Shown: positions 33,784 through 42,018 of the stretch, one piece after another | Numbering within the stretch: position 1 is the first letter of the stretch | Layout: the number at the start of each line of letters is the position of its first letter | Assembly (NCBI RefSeq): GCF_018130385.1 | Contig: NZ_JAFCLU010000015.1 | Location: 62,001 to 126,000 of the forward strand | From: Bradyrhizobium sp. AUGA SZCCT0283 | GTDB lineage: Bacteria; Pseudomonadota; Alphaproteobacteria; Rhizobiales; Xanthobacteraceae | DNA length: 64,000 bases | Direction: 5' to 3' | Program-made: the position numbers and the translations under genes | The notes under the pieces: model-generated | Seen by the model: the letters and a program-made list of their open reading frames with translations, nothing else | What the model was told of the DNA's origin: nothing | Databases searched by the model: none

Positions 33784-35115
33784 TCAGCGGCGGCGGCCCC
33801 TCAGCTTGGATTTCCTGATCAGCCCCTCATACTGATGGGCCAGCAAATAGCCCTGCACCTGCGCCACCGTATCCATGGTCACGCTGACGACGATCAGAAG
33901 CGAGGTTCCGCCGAAGTAGAACGGCACCGAAGCGTAGGAAATCAGGATTTCGGGAATCAGACAGACGATCGCCAGATAGACCGCGCCGAGCACGGTAATG
34001 CGCGACAGCACGTAATCGATATATTCGGCGGTGCGCTCGCCCGGGCGGATGCCGGGGATGAAGCCGCCATGCTTCTTCAGATTGTCGGCGGTCTCGGTCG
34101 GGTTGAACACGATCGCGGTGTAGAAGAAGGCGAAGAACACGATCAACGCCAGATAAAGGAACAGGAACAGCGGACGGCCGTGGCTGAGCTGGGTGTTGAG
34201 CCACTGGAACCATTCCGGACCCTTGCCGGCGTTGAAGTTCGCAACGGTGGCCGGCAGCAGCAGCAGCGACGAGGCGAAGATCGGCGGGATCACGCCCGAA
34301 GTGTTGAGCTTGAGCGGCAGATGCGAGGACTGGCCCTCGAACATCTTGTTGCCGACCTGGCGCTTCGGATACTGGATCAGCAGCCGGCGCTGCGCGCGCT
34401 CCATGAACACGATGAAGGCGATCACGGCGACCGCCATCACGATCACAACCAGGATCAGGCCGGTCGACAGCGCGCCCTGGCGTCCCAGTTCCAGCATGTT
34501 GGCGAGCGCCGACGGCAGCTCGGCGACGATGCCGGCCAGAATGATCAGCGAAATGCCGTTGCCGATGCCGCGCGAGGTGATCTGCTCGCCGAGCCACATC
34601 AGGAACATGGTGCCGCCGGTCAGCGTGATCGTTGTCGAGAGCAGGAAGAAGACGCCGGGCTCGGTGACGACGTTGCCGGCGCCCTGCAGGCCGACGGCGA
34701 TGCCGTAGGACTGGAACGCGGCCAGGATCACCGTCAGATAGCGGGTATACTGGTTCAGCGTCTTGCGGCCGGCCTCGCCTTCCTTCTTCAGCGCCTCGAG
34801 CTGCGGCGAAACCGTGGTCAGGAGCTGGATGATGATCGACGCCGAAATGTACGGCATGATGTTCAGCGCGAAGATCGCCATGCGGTGGATGCCGCCGCCG
34901 GCGAACATGTTGAACATGCCGAGGATGCCGCCGGCTTGCGACTTGAACACCTGCTCCCAGATCGCGGGGTCGATGCCGGGCAGCGGGATATAGGTGCCAA
35001 GCCGATAAACGAGCAGCGCACCCAGCGTGAACCAGATGCGCTTCTTCAGTTCGTCGGCTTTCGCCAAGGCGCCGAAATTGAGGTTTGCCGCAAGTTGTTC
35101 TGCTGCTGAGACCAT
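33784..35115 (-). CDS. secY: Preprotein translocase subunit SecY
   Basis: 443 residues with ten hydrophobic helices. SecY forms the channel for exported and membrane proteins. Conserved sequences: RIWFTLGALLVYRLGTYIPL, GIHRMAIFALNIMPYISASI, TRYLTVILAAFQSYGIAVGL, LIQYPKRQVGNKMFEGQSSH, LPLKLNTSGVIPPIFASSLL and the cytoplasmic C-terminal LLAHQYEGLIRKSKLRGRRR. It stands between rplO and adk, the usual spc order; gaps are 146 nt and 79 nt. Confidence 0.97.
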   Translation of the reverse strand: MVSAAEQLAANLNFGALAKADELKKRIWFTLGALLVYRLGTYIPLPGIDPAIWEQVFKSQAGGILGMFNMFAGGGIHRMAIFALNIMPYISASIIIQLLTTVSPQLEALKKEGEAGRKTLNQYTRYLTVILAAFQSYGIAVGLQGAGNVVTEPGVFFLLSTTITLTGGTMFLMWLGEQITSRGIGNGISLIILAGIVAELPSALANMLELGRQGALSTGLILVVIVMAVAVIAFIVFMERAQRRLLIQYPKRQVGNKMFEGQSSHLPLKLNTSGVIPPIFASSLLLLPATVANFNAGKGPEWFQWLNTQLSHGRPLFLFLYLALIVFFAFFYTAIVFNPTETADNLKKHGGFIPGIRPGERTAEYIDYVLSRITVLGAVYLAIVCLIPEILISYASVPFYFGGTSLLIVVSVTMDTVAQVQGYLLAHQYEGLIRKSKLRGRRR

Positions 35116-35227
35116 GTTCAGGCTTTCTCCCGCCGCCCCCCAAGCCGATGCCCCGGTCGGGGCCCTCGGCAGACGCCGGACATTATTTGGTGCTCGGCTT
35201 CGATAAGTCCATTGGTCTATCGTGCGG

Positions 35228-35251
35228 ATCGCCCGCCAATGAGCGGGCGAT
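35228..35251. other. 9-bp inverted repeat in the rplO-secY gap
   Basis: ATCGCCCGC CAATGA GCGGGCGAT forms a stable hairpin 10 nt downstream of the rplO stop and before secY on the minus strand. No T-tract follows, so it more likely protects or modulates mRNA than terminates. Confidence 0.6.
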
Positions 35252-35261
35252 GACGCAGATG

Positions 35262-35750
35262 TTACGCCGCCTCGCCTTCTTCCTTCTTGGCCGGGGCCAG
35301 AATCTTCACCGTGCCGCCGGCCTTCTCGACCGCAGCAATCGCGGATTTGGAGGCGCCATGCACCTCGATCGCGAGCTTGGCCTTGAGTTCGCCGCGGCCG
35401 AGCAGCCGCAGGCCGTCCTTGGCGCGACGGATCACGCCCGCCTTCACCAGCGATTCGACGGTGACGGTTTCCTTGGCGTCGACCAGCTTGGCGTCGATCG
35501 CCTCCTGCAGCCGGTCGAGATTGATCTCGGCGAAGTCGAGCCGGAAGATGTTGTTGAAGCCGCGCTTCGGCAGGCGGCGATGCAACGGCATCTGGCCGCC
35601 CTCGAAGCCCTTGATGCGCACGCCCGAACGCGCGGTCTGGCCCTTGCCGCCGCGGCCCGAAGTCTTGCCCTTGCCCGAACCGATGCCACGGCCGACGCGC
35701 ATGCGCTTCTTGCGCGAGCCGGCGTTGTCGGCGATATCGCTGAGCTTCAT
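35262..35750 (-). CDS. rplO: 50S ribosomal protein L15
   Basis: 162 residues: MKLSDIADNAGSRKKRMRVG, RGIGSGKGKTSGRGGKGQTA, RSGVRIKGFEGGQMPLHRRL, PKRGFNNIF. The C-terminal half (GVIRRAKDGLRLLGRGELKA) is the globular L15 domain, ending with an acidic AKKEEGEAA tail. It binds 23S rRNA near the central protuberance. Confidence 0.97.
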   Translation of the reverse strand: MKLSDIADNAGSRKKRMRVGRGIGSGKGKTSGRGGKGQTARSGVRIKGFEGGQMPLHRRLPKRGFNNIFRLDFAEINLDRLQEAIDAKLVDAKETVTVESLVKAGVIRRAKDGLRLLGRGELKAKLAIEVHGASKSAIAAVEKAGGTVKILAPAKKEEGEAA

Positions 35751-35771
35751 CGTTGGTTTCCTTTATCCTTG

Positions 35772-35820
35772 GCGCATGATCTTGACCGAAAACCGGTACC
35801 CGCTTTTCGGGATCACGCTC
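35772..35820. repeat. Short mosaic repeat between rplO and rpmD
   Basis: GGCGCATGATCTTGACCGAA, then AACCGGTACCCGCTTTTCGG and GATCACGCTC. It matches the central part of the inner element at 5190-5322 and can fold on the CCGAAAA/TTTTCGG arms. It makes up most of the 75-nt gap between two ribosomal genes. Confidence 0.65.
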
Positions 35821-35825
35821 CGATC

Positions 35826-36020
35826 TTACTTCTCGCCGACGACGCGGACGAGATGTTGAACCTTGGCGATCATGCCGCGAATCGCAGGCGTGTCCTGCAA
35901 CTCGGTGACACGACCGATCTTGTTGAGCTTGAGGCCGATCAGCGTCGCACGCTGCGAGTGATGGCGGCGGATTGCGCTGCCGGTCTGCTCGACCTTGATC
36001 GTCTTTGCGGCCTTGGCCAT
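35826..36020 (-). CDS. rpmD: 50S ribosomal protein L30
   Basis: 64 residues from the ATG at 36020: MAKAAKTIKVEQTGSAIRRH, then QRATLIGLKLNKIGRVTELQ, DTPAIRGMIAKVQHLVRVV. This is the normal short bacterial L30. It is 37 nt downstream of rpsE. Confidence 0.96.
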   Translation of the reverse strand: MAKAAKTIKVEQTGSAIRRHHSQRATLIGLKLNKIGRVTELQDTPAIRGMIAKVQHLVRVVGEK

Positions 36021-36057
36021 CGTCTTAACTCCAAAGAGCGCTTGAGAATCGCGCCGG

Positions 36058-36633
36058 TTATTCGGCCACCACTTCGGCATCGCCGCCGACGCGGCGCGAC
36101 TGCAGCGTGGACACCTTGATGTTGCGGCGCGCGGCCACCGAACGCGGCGAATCCTGATGCTTCAGCGCGTCAAACGTCGCGCGAACCATGTTGTAGGGAT
36201 TCGACGAGCCGATCGACTTCGCCACCACGTCCTGGATGCCGAGCGTTTCGAACACCGCGCGCATCGGGCCGCCGGCGATGATGCCGGTACCGGCCGGAGC
36301 GGCGCGCAGGTAGACGCGGCCGGCGCCGTGGCGGCCGGCGATGTCGTGATGCAGCGTGCGGCCTTCGCGCAGCGCGACGCGGGTCAAATTGCGTTTGGCC
36401 GACTCGGTCGCCTTGCGGATCGCTTCGGGAACTTCGCGCGCCTTGCCGTGGCCGAAACCGACCCGGCCCTTCTGGTCGCCGATCACGACCAGCGCCGCAA
36501 AGCCGAAGCGCTTGCCGCCCTTGACGACCTTCGCCACGCGATTGATGTGGACGAGCTTGTCGACGAACTCGCTGTCGCGCTCCTCGCGATCCCTGCTCCG
36601 TTCGCGTCCGCCGCGTTCGCGTTCACCTGCCAT
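36058..36633 (-). CDS. rpsE: 30S ribosomal protein S5
   Basis: 191 residues from the ATG at 36633 (GGAAAACACC upstream). The first about 25 residues are a charged alphaproteobacterial extension (GERERGGRERSRDREERDSE). The dsRNA-binding and central domains follow: KLVHINRVAKVVKGGKRFGF, VGFGHGKAREVPEAIRKATE, RVYLRAAPAGTGIIAGGPMR, AKSIGSSNPYNMVRATFDAL. S5 supports decoding accuracy and mRNA entry. Confidence 0.97.
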   Translation of the reverse strand: MAGERERGGRERSRDREERDSEFVDKLVHINRVAKVVKGGKRFGFAALVVIGDQKGRVGFGHGKAREVPEAIRKATESAKRNLTRVALREGRTLHHDIAGRHGAGRVYLRAAPAGTGIIAGGPMRAVFETLGIQDVVAKSIGSSNPYNMVRATFDALKHQDSPRSVAARRNIKVSTLQSRRVGGDAEVVAE

Positions 36634-36694
36634 GGTGTTTTCCAATCTTTAGGGGAGTAAAGCCCCTGTCCTCGTAATTATCCAAAACGGTTCG

Positions 36695-37054
36695 TTAGAA
36701 GCTGAGGCCGCTCTCGCGGGCCGCATCCGCGAGCGCCTTGACGCGCCCGTGGTAGAGATAGCCGCCGCGATCGAACACCACTTCCTTGACGCCGTTCTTC
36801 ACGGCGCGCTCCGCCAGCAGCTTGCCGACGGCCTTGGCCGCATCGATGTTGGCGCCCGTATTGCCGCTCTCGCGCATGGTCTTTTCCAGCGACGAGGCGG
36901 AAGCCAGCGTTTCGCCCTTCAGGTCGTCGATGACCTGGGCGTAGATGTGCTTCGACGAACGGAACACCGACAGACGCGGACGTCCATTGGCGGACCGGCG
37001 CAGCGAGTTGCGCACGCGCTGCTTGCGCCGGGCATTCGTGACCTTGAGTGACAT
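36695..37054 (-). CDS. rplR: 50S ribosomal protein L18
   Basis: 119 residues: RVRNSLRRSANGRPRLSVFR, SSKHIYAQVIDDLKGETLAS, AKAVGKLLAERAVKNGVKEV, VFDRGGYLYHGRVKALADAA, RESGLSF. It binds 5S rRNA in the central protuberance. The gap to rplF is 11 nt. Confidence 0.97.
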   Translation of the reverse strand: MSLKVTNARRKQRVRNSLRRSANGRPRLSVFRSSKHIYAQVIDDLKGETLASASSLEKTMRESGNTGANIDAAKAVGKLLAERAVKNGVKEVVFDRGGYLYHGRVKALADAARESGLSF

Positions 37055-37065
37055 GACCGGCTCCG

Positions 37066-37599
37066 TTACTTCTTCTTGCCTTCCTTGCGGAAGATGAATT
37101 CGTTGGCGTACTTCACGCCCTTGCCCTTGTAGGGCTCCGGCGGGCGGTAGGCGCGGATTTCCGCGGCGACCTGGCCGACGCGCTGGGAATCGGTGCCCGT
37201 GATCGTGATCTCGGTCGGCTTCGGCACCACGATGGTGATGCCTTCCGGGATCGCGTAGACGACGTCGTGGCTGTAGCCGAGCGCGAGCTGCAGGTTCTTG
37301 CCCTGCAGCGCAGCACGGTAACCGACGCCGGTGATCTCGAGCTTCTTCTCGAAACCCTTGGTGACGCCCTCGACCAGATTGGCGACCTGCGCGCGCGCAG
37401 TGCCATACATCGCCTGCGCCCGGTTGGTTTCGATCCGGGGCGCGACCTTGACCGCGCCGTTCTCGAACTTCACTTCAACGTCGTCATGCACGACGAACTG
37501 AAGCTGGCCCTTCGGCCCCTTCATTTTGACGGTCTGCCCTTCGACGCTCGCCGTCACACCGGACGGGATCGGAACGGGCCGTTTGCCAACACGTGACAT
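37066..37599 (-). CDS. rplF: 50S ribosomal protein L6
   Basis: 177 residues: MSRVGKRPVPIPSGVTASVE, MYGTARAQVANLVEGVTKGF, LEITGVGYRAALQGKNLQLA, RAYRPPEPYKGKGVKYANEF. Two repeated beta-alpha domains; binds near the sarcin-ricin region. Normal length and context between rplR and rpsH. Confidence 0.97.
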   Translation of the reverse strand: MSRVGKRPVPIPSGVTASVEGQTVKMKGPKGQLQFVVHDDVEVKFENGAVKVAPRIETNRAQAMYGTARAQVANLVEGVTKGFEKKLEITGVGYRAALQGKNLQLALGYSHDVVYAIPEGITIVVPKPTEITITGTDSQRVGQVAAEIRAYRPPEPYKGKGVKYANEFIFRKEGKKK

Positions 37600-37614
37600 G
37601 GCTTCAATCCTTCC

Positions 37615-38013
37615 TCAGAACACCGTGAAGAGAATTTCGCCGCCCACATTCGCGTCGCGCGCGGCGTGGTCAGCCATGATTCCCTTCGGCGTCGACAATA
37701 CCGAAATGCCGAGACCGTTATTCACGCGCGGCAGGTTCTTCACCGAGGCGTAAACCCGACGGCCCGGCTTGGAGACCCGCTCGATCTCGCGAATGACGGG
37801 CTCGCCGTCGAAATATTTCAGCTCGATCTCGAGCTCGCTGCGGCCCGAAGCATGTTCGACGCTGGCGTAGCCGCGGATGTAGCCCTCGGACTTCAGCACT
37901 TCGAGCACGCTGGCGCGCATCTTCGAGCCCGGGGTCGAGACCTTGGACTTCGAACGCATCTGCGCGTTGCGGATGCGGGTGATGAGATCGGAGATCGGAT
38001 CGTGCGTTGACAT
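37615..38013 (-). CDS. rpsH: 30S ribosomal protein S8
   Basis: 132 residues: HDPISDLITRIRNAQMRSKS, EVLKSEGYIRGYASVEHASG, RVSKPGRRVYASVKNLPRVN, NGLGISVLSTPKGIMADHAA. S8 binds the central domain of 16S rRNA and in many bacteria represses spc operon translation; no matching mRNA site was checked here. Confidence 0.97.
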   Translation of the reverse strand: MSTHDPISDLITRIRNAQMRSKSKVSTPGSKMRASVLEVLKSEGYIRGYASVEHASGRSELEIELKYFDGEPVIREIERVSKPGRRVYASVKNLPRVNNGLGISVLSTPKGIMADHAARDANVGGEILFTVF

Positions 38014-38027
38014 CTTGACGACCCTCC

Positions 38028-38333
38028 TTACCAGCTCGACTTCACGAGCCCGGGAACCAGGCCCTTGGAGCCGAGTTCACGCAGCGCGATGCGGGAAAGC
38101 TTGTTCTTGCGGTAGATCGAGCGCGGACGGCCGGTCAGTTCGCAGCGGTTGCGGATCCGCGTCGCCGACGAATTGCGCGGCATCTGGGCGAGCTTCAGCG
38201 TCGCCGCGAACCGCTCTTCCATCGGCCTGCTCTTGTCGGCGATGATCGCCTTCAGCTTCGCACGCTGCGGGGCGGCGTTCTTCGTCATCCGCTTGCGCCG
38301 GTTGTTCTTCTCGATCGAACTCTTCTTTGCCAT
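38028..38333 (-). CDS. rpsN: 30S ribosomal protein S14 (zinc-free type)
   Basis: 101 residues: MAKKSSIEKNNRRKRMTKNA, MEERFAATLKLAQMPRNSSA, TRIRNRCELTGRPRSIYRKN, LSRIALRELGSKGLVPGLVK. It has a single Cys and no CxxC pairs, so it is the zinc-independent long form usual in proteobacteria. Confidence 0.97.
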   Translation of the reverse strand: MAKKSSIEKNNRRKRMTKNAAPQRAKLKAIIADKSRPMEERFAATLKLAQMPRNSSATRIRNRCELTGRPRSIYRKNKLSRIALRELGSKGLVPGLVKSSW

Positions 38334-38377
38334 GCTTGGCTCCTGGGTTTCCGCGTTTGAGAGGCTTTAACTGCGTC

Positions 38378-38935
38378 TCACTGCCGGAACGGGAAATTGA
38401 ATGCGGTCAACAAGGCACGCGCCTCGTCGTCGGTCTTCGCCGTGGTGCAGACCGTGATGTCCATGCCGCGGGCTTCCGAAACCTTGTCGAAATCGATTTC
38501 GGGGAAAATGATGTGCTCCTTGAGGCCGAGCGAGTAGTTGCCGCGGCCATCGAAGCTCTTCGGGTTGAGGCCGCGGAAGTCGCGCACGCGGGGCAGCGCC
38601 ACGTTCACCAGGCGATCGATGAACTCGTACATCTTGGCCTTGCGCAGCGTGACCTTGCAGCCGATCGGCTGGTTCTCGCGCAGCTTGAAGGTCGCGATCG
38701 CAACCCGCGAATAGGTCACGATCGCCTTCTGGCCGGCGATCTGCGTCAGCTCGCCAGCCGCGGTCTCGGCCTTTTTGCGGTCGTTGACGGCATCGCCGAC
38801 GCCCATGTTGAGCACGACCTTGTCCAGCCGCGGCACCTGCATGACGTTGGCATAGCCGAACTTTTCAGTCAGCTGGCCACGAATGCTCTTGTCATACTCC
38901 GCGCGCAGGCGCGGTGTGTAAGCGGTATCAGCCAT
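38378..38935 (-). CDS. rplE: 50S ribosomal protein L5
   Basis: 185 residues from the ATG at 38935: MADTAYTPRLRAEYDKSIRG, VMQVPRLDKVVLNMGVGDAV, ITGQKAIV-like AGQKAIVTYSRVAIATFKLR, PIGCKVTLRKAKMYEFIDRL, VALPRVRDFRGLNPKSFDGR. Its start lies inside the 3' end of rplX (8-nt overlap), so translation is coupled. L5 binds 5S rRNA and the P-site tRNA. Confidence 0.97.
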   Translation of the reverse strand: MADTAYTPRLRAEYDKSIRGQLTEKFGYANVMQVPRLDKVVLNMGVGDAVNDRKKAETAAGELTQIAGQKAIVTYSRVAIATFKLRENQPIGCKVTLRKAKMYEFIDRLVNVALPRVRDFRGLNPKSFDGRGNYSLGLKEHIIFPEIDFDKVSEARGMDITVCTTAKTDDEARALLTAFNFPFRQ

Positions 38936-39242
38936 CGATCTCTGCTCCCGAGCTCTTGGCAATGCGTACCTTCTTGCCATCAGCCTGAATCTTGAAGCCC
39001 ACGCGGGTCGGCTTGCCGTCCTTGCCGACATAGGCGACGTTGGACAGGTGGATCGGCGACTCCTTGGAGATGATGCCGCCTTCCTGGGCCTGGGTCTGCT
39101 TCTGGTGACGCTTCACCATGTTGATGCCGCGCACCAGCGCCTTGTTTTCGGCGGGGCGGACCTCGAATACTTCGCCGGTGCGACCCTTGTCGCGGCCGCT
39201 CAGCACGATGACCTTGTCACCTTTCCGGATCTTGGCAGCCAT
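38928..39242 (-). CDS. rplX: 50S ribosomal protein L24
   Basis: 104 residues starting at the ATG at 39242, which shares one base with the rplN stop (TGATG). KOW domain: KIRKGDKVIVLSGRDKGRTG, then EVFEVRPAENKALVRGINMV, KRHQKQTQAQEGGIISKESP, IHLSNVAYVGKDGKPTRVGF. It is an early 50S assembly initiator. Coupled to both neighbours by overlaps. Confidence 0.96.
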   Translation of the reverse strand: MAAKIRKGDKVIVLSGRDKGRTGEVFEVRPAENKALVRGINMVKRHQKQTQAQEGGIISKESPIHLSNVAYVGKDGKPTRVGFKIQADGKKVRIAKSSGAEIDG

Positions 39243-39610
39243 CACAGCACCTCCGGCGCAAGCGAGATGATCTTCATGTGGTTCTTGGCGCGCAGCTCGC
39301 GCGGCACGGGCCCGAAGATACGGGTGCCGACCGGCTCCGACTGGTTGTTGATCAGCACGGCGGCGTTACGGTCGAAGCGGATGACCGAGCCGTCGGCGCG
39401 GCGGATGTCCTTGCGGACCCGCACCACGACGGCCTTCATCACATCGCCCTTCTTCACCTTGCCGCGCGGAATCGCTTCCTTGATCGACACGACGATAACG
39501 TCGCCCACGGTAGCATAGCGGCGCTTGGAGCCCCCAAGCACCTTGATACACATGACACGGCGTGCGCCTGAATTGTCGGCCACGTCGAGGTTGGTCTGCA
39601 TCTGAATCAT
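39242..39610 (-). CDS. rplN: 50S ribosomal protein L14
   Basis: 122 residues, exact family length: [100 protein letters not shown]. It forms an inter-subunit bridge. Confidence 0.97.
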
Positions 39611-39670
39611 TGATGCACCTCGTCCTCTTTCTGATGCGCTCGAATTAGCGCCGAAAATTTTTCCTGATTA

Positions 39671-39693
39671 TTCATCCGGCCGGGCCGAATGAA
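39671..39693. other. Hairpin in the rplN-rpsQ gap
   Basis: TTCATCCGGCC G GGCCGAATGAA: 11-nt arms with one mismatch and a 1-nt centre, ending 2 nt from the rpsQ stop codon. On the minus-strand mRNA it folds right after rpsQ and before rplN, with no U-tract. Confidence 0.6.
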
Positions 39694-39695
39694 TC

Positions 39696-39944
39696 TCAGG
39701 CGGTTTTCTTCTGCTCGCCCCGGACCACGGTCCAGCGCTTCAACTTGGAGATCGGCTTGCTCTCCTCGATCCACACCATGTCGCCCGGCTTGAACTCGTT
39801 GTTCTCGTCGTGCGCGTGGTAGTTCTTGGAGCGGCGGATCGTCTTCTTGTAGATCGGATGGGTGAAGCGGCGATCGACTCGCACAACCACCGTCTTGGCT
39901 TGCTTGTCGCTCACGACCACGCCCTGAAGGGTACGTTTCGGCAT
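39696..39944 (-). CDS. rpsQ: 30S ribosomal protein S17
   Basis: 82 residues: MPKRTLQGVVVSDKQAKTVV, VRVDRRFTHPIYKKTIRRSK, NYHAHDENNEFKPGDMVWIE, ESKPISKLKRWTVVRG. OB-fold 16S rRNA binder; normal length. 11 nt downstream of rpmC. Confidence 0.97.
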   Translation of the reverse strand: MPKRTLQGVVVSDKQAKTVVVRVDRRFTHPIYKKTIRRSKNYHAHDENNEFKPGDMVWIEESKPISKLKRWTVVRGEQKKTA

Positions 39945-39955
39945 AATAAGGCCTC

Positions 39956-40162
39956 TTACTTCTTCTTCGCGCGCGTTTGCGCGGCGATGGTCTTGATGCG
40001 GGCGATATCGCGGCGGGCTTCGCGCAGCCGCGAGGTGTTCTCCAGCTGCCCGGTGGCGCGCTGGAAACGCAGGTTGAAACGTTCCTTCTTCAGATTGAGG
40101 ACGGCGTCGTCCCTCTGGTCGTCGCTCATCGCGCGGATGTCTTCAACTTTCATCGGGGCCAT
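39956..40162 (-). CDS. rpmC: 50S ribosomal protein L29
   Basis: 68 residues from the ATG at 40162: MAPMKVEDIRAMSDDQRDDA, VLNLKKERFNLRFQRATGQL, ENTSRLREARRDIARIKTIA. Coiled-coil protein near the exit tunnel that docks SRP and trigger factor. An alternative start is the Met four codons on (40153). 4 nt downstream of rplP. Confidence 0.96.
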   Translation of the reverse strand: MAPMKVEDIRAMSDDQRDDAVLNLKKERFNLRFQRATGQLENTSRLREARRDIARIKTIAAQTRAKKK

Positions 40163-40166
40163 GACG

Positions 40167-40580
40167 TTACTCCGCAATGCGCGCGACGAAGCGCGTCTTG
40201 ATCGGCAGCTTGGCGGCGGCAAGCGAGAGCGCTTCCTTGGCGGTCTGCACCGTGACGCCGTCGATCTCGAAAATCACGCGGCCGGGCTTGACCCGCGCCA
40301 CCCACAATTCCGGCGTACCCTTGCCGGAGCCCATGCGGACCTCGGCGGGCTTCTTCGACACCGGCAGGTCCGGAAACACGCGGATCCAGACGCGGCCGGC
40401 GCGCTTCATGTGACGGGTCAGCGCGCGGCGCGCGGCTTCGATCTGGCGGGCGGTGATGCGCTCGGGCGCCATCGCCTTCAGGCCGAATTGACCGAACGAC
40501 AACGTCGCACCCGAAGTCGCAACGCCGTGGATACGGCCCTTATGCGCCTTCCGGAACTTCGTTTTCTTTGGTTGCATCAT
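40167..40580 (-). CDS. rplP: 50S ribosomal protein L16
   Basis: 137 residues: MMQPKKTKFRKAHKGRIHGV, FGQFGLKAMAPERITARQIE, AARRALTRHMKRAGRVWIRV, FPDLPVSKKPAEVRMGSGKG, TPELWVARVKPGRVIFEIDG. Sits at the A-site tRNA elbow. Initiation could be at either of the two first Met codons. Confidence 0.97.
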   Translation of the reverse strand: MMQPKKTKFRKAHKGRIHGVATSGATLSFGQFGLKAMAPERITARQIEAARRALTRHMKRAGRVWIRVFPDLPVSKKPAEVRMGSGKGTPELWVARVKPGRVIFEIDGVTVQTAKEALSLAAAKLPIKTRFVARIAE

Positions 40581-40612
40581 GGCTTTAAGCCCTCAAACCT
40601 TCTTCTGATGTC

Positions 40613-41311
40613 TCACGCAGCGTCGCGGCGCGGACGTGCGGTGTCGCCTTCGGCCATCTTCTTGTCCTGGGCCATCGGATCGTGCTCGAGGATCTCGCCC
40701 TTGAAGATCCAGACCTTGACGCCGCAGGTGCCGAACGTGGTGAACGCGGTCGCCACGCCGTAATCAATGTCGGCGCGCAGCGTGTGCAGCGGCACGCGGC
40801 CTTCGCGATACCATTCCATGCGCGCGATTTCGGCGCCGCCGAGACGGCCCGAGCAGTTGATACGGATGCCTTCGGCGCCGAGGCGCATCGCCGACTGCAC
40901 CGCCCGCTTCATGGCGCGGCGGAACGCGACGCGGCGCTCGAGCTGCTGGGCGATCGATTCGGCGACCAGGGTGGCGTCGAGTTCGGGCTTGCGGATTTCG
41001 ACGATGTTGATGACGACGTCGGAAGCCGTGATGTCGGCAACCCGCTTGCGCAGCTTGTCGATGTCGGCGCCCTTCTTGCCGATCACCACACCCGGACGCG
41101 CCGAATGGATCGTCACGCGGCACTTCTTGTGCGGACGCTCAATCACGATGCGGGCGACGGCCGCCTGCTTGAGCTCCTTGTGCAGGATCTCGCGGATCTT
41201 GACGTCCTCATGCAGCAGCTTGCCGTACTCGTTCTTGCCGGCGAACCAACGGGAATCCCACGTCCGGTTGATGCCGAGACGCAGTCCGATTGGATTGATC
41301 TTTTGACCCAT
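40613..41311 (-). CDS. rpsC: 30S ribosomal protein S3
   Basis: 232 residues: MGQKINPIGLRLGINRTWDS, a KH domain with VTIHSARPGVVIGKKGADID (GKKG loop), and a C-terminal domain IAQQLERRVAFRRAMKRAVQ, GRLGGAEIARMEWYREGRVP, LHTLRADIDYGVATAFTTFG. S3 is at the mRNA entry and has helicase-related residues. Confidence 0.97.
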   Translation of the reverse strand: MGQKINPIGLRLGINRTWDSRWFAGKNEYGKLLHEDVKIREILHKELKQAAVARIVIERPHKKCRVTIHSARPGVVIGKKGADIDKLRKRVADITASDVVINIVEIRKPELDATLVAESIAQQLERRVAFRRAMKRAVQSAMRLGAEGIRINCSGRLGGAEIARMEWYREGRVPLHTLRADIDYGVATAFTTFGTCGVKVWIFKGEILEHDPMAQDKKMAEGDTARPRRDAA

Positions 41312-41330
41312 CGTTTTCTCCCGCGCCGCT

Positions 41331-41717
41331 TTAAGCGCTTGCCTCGGCCTCGACCTGACGAACCACGATGGTCAGGTGCGAGAACGGTTTATACACACGC
41401 CCCGAACGGCCTCGGCCGCGCGGCGAAAAACGCTTCATGACGATGCCGTTGCCGACATGCGCCTCGGCGACGACGAGATCGTCGACTTCGAGGTCATGGT
41501 TGTTCTCGGCGTTCGCGATCGCCGATTCCAGGCACTTCTTGACGTCGACCGCGATCCGCTTGCGCGAAAACTGCAGGTCGGCGAGCGCAGCCGAAGCCTT
41601 CCGGCCGCGGATCAGCTGCGCGACAAGATTGAGCTTCTGCGGACTGACGCGCAGCATCCGGGCAATTGCCTTGGCCTCGTTGTCCGCGAGGCTACGTTCG
41701 CGCTTTGGTTTGCTCAT
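41331..41717 (-). CDS. rplV: 50S ribosomal protein L22
   Basis: 128 residues: ADNEAKAIARMLRVSPQKLN, LVAQLIRGRKASAALADLQF, VKKCLESAIANAENNHDLEV, then the tunnel-lining loop region GIVMKRFSPRGRGRSGRVYK and SHLTIVVRQVEAEA. The loop tip is unaltered relative to the common macrolide-sensitive form as far as can be seen. Confidence 0.97.
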   Translation of the reverse strand: MSKPKRERSLADNEAKAIARMLRVSPQKLNLVAQLIRGRKASAALADLQFSRKRIAVDVKKCLESAIANAENNHDLEVDDLVVAEAHVGNGIVMKRFSPRGRGRSGRVYKPFSHLTIVVRQVEAEASA

Positions 41718-41727
41718 CGTCTATTCC

Positions 41728-42006
41728 TCAAGCCTTCTTGGCTTTCTTGTCGCCAGAATGGCCATGGAAGGTACGGGTCGGCGAGAACTCGCCGAACTTG
41801 TGACCCACCATTTCCTCGTTGACCGAGACCGGCACGTGCTTCTGGCCGTTGTAGACGCCGAAAACCAGGCCGACGAACTGCGGCAGGATGGTCGAGCGGC
41901 GGCTCCAGATTTTGATGACGTCGTGACGGCCGGACGCGCGCGCAACATCTGCCTTCTTGAGCAGAGACGCTTCGACGAACGGGCCTTTCCAGACTGAACG
42001 TACCAT
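41728..42006 (-). CDS. rpsS: 30S ribosomal protein S19
   Basis: 92 residues, exact family length: MVRSVWKGPFVEASLLKKAD, VIKIWSRRSTILPQFVGLVF, GVYNGQKHVPVSVNEEMVGH, KFGEFSPTRTFHGHSGDKKA. Forms a complex with S13 in the 30S head. Confidence 0.97.
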   Translation of the reverse strand: MVRSVWKGPFVEASLLKKADVARASGRHDVIKIWSRRSTILPQFVGLVFGVYNGQKHVPVSVNEEMVGHKFGEFSPTRTFHGHSGDKKAKKA

Positions 42007-42018
42007 GTCCGGCGTTCC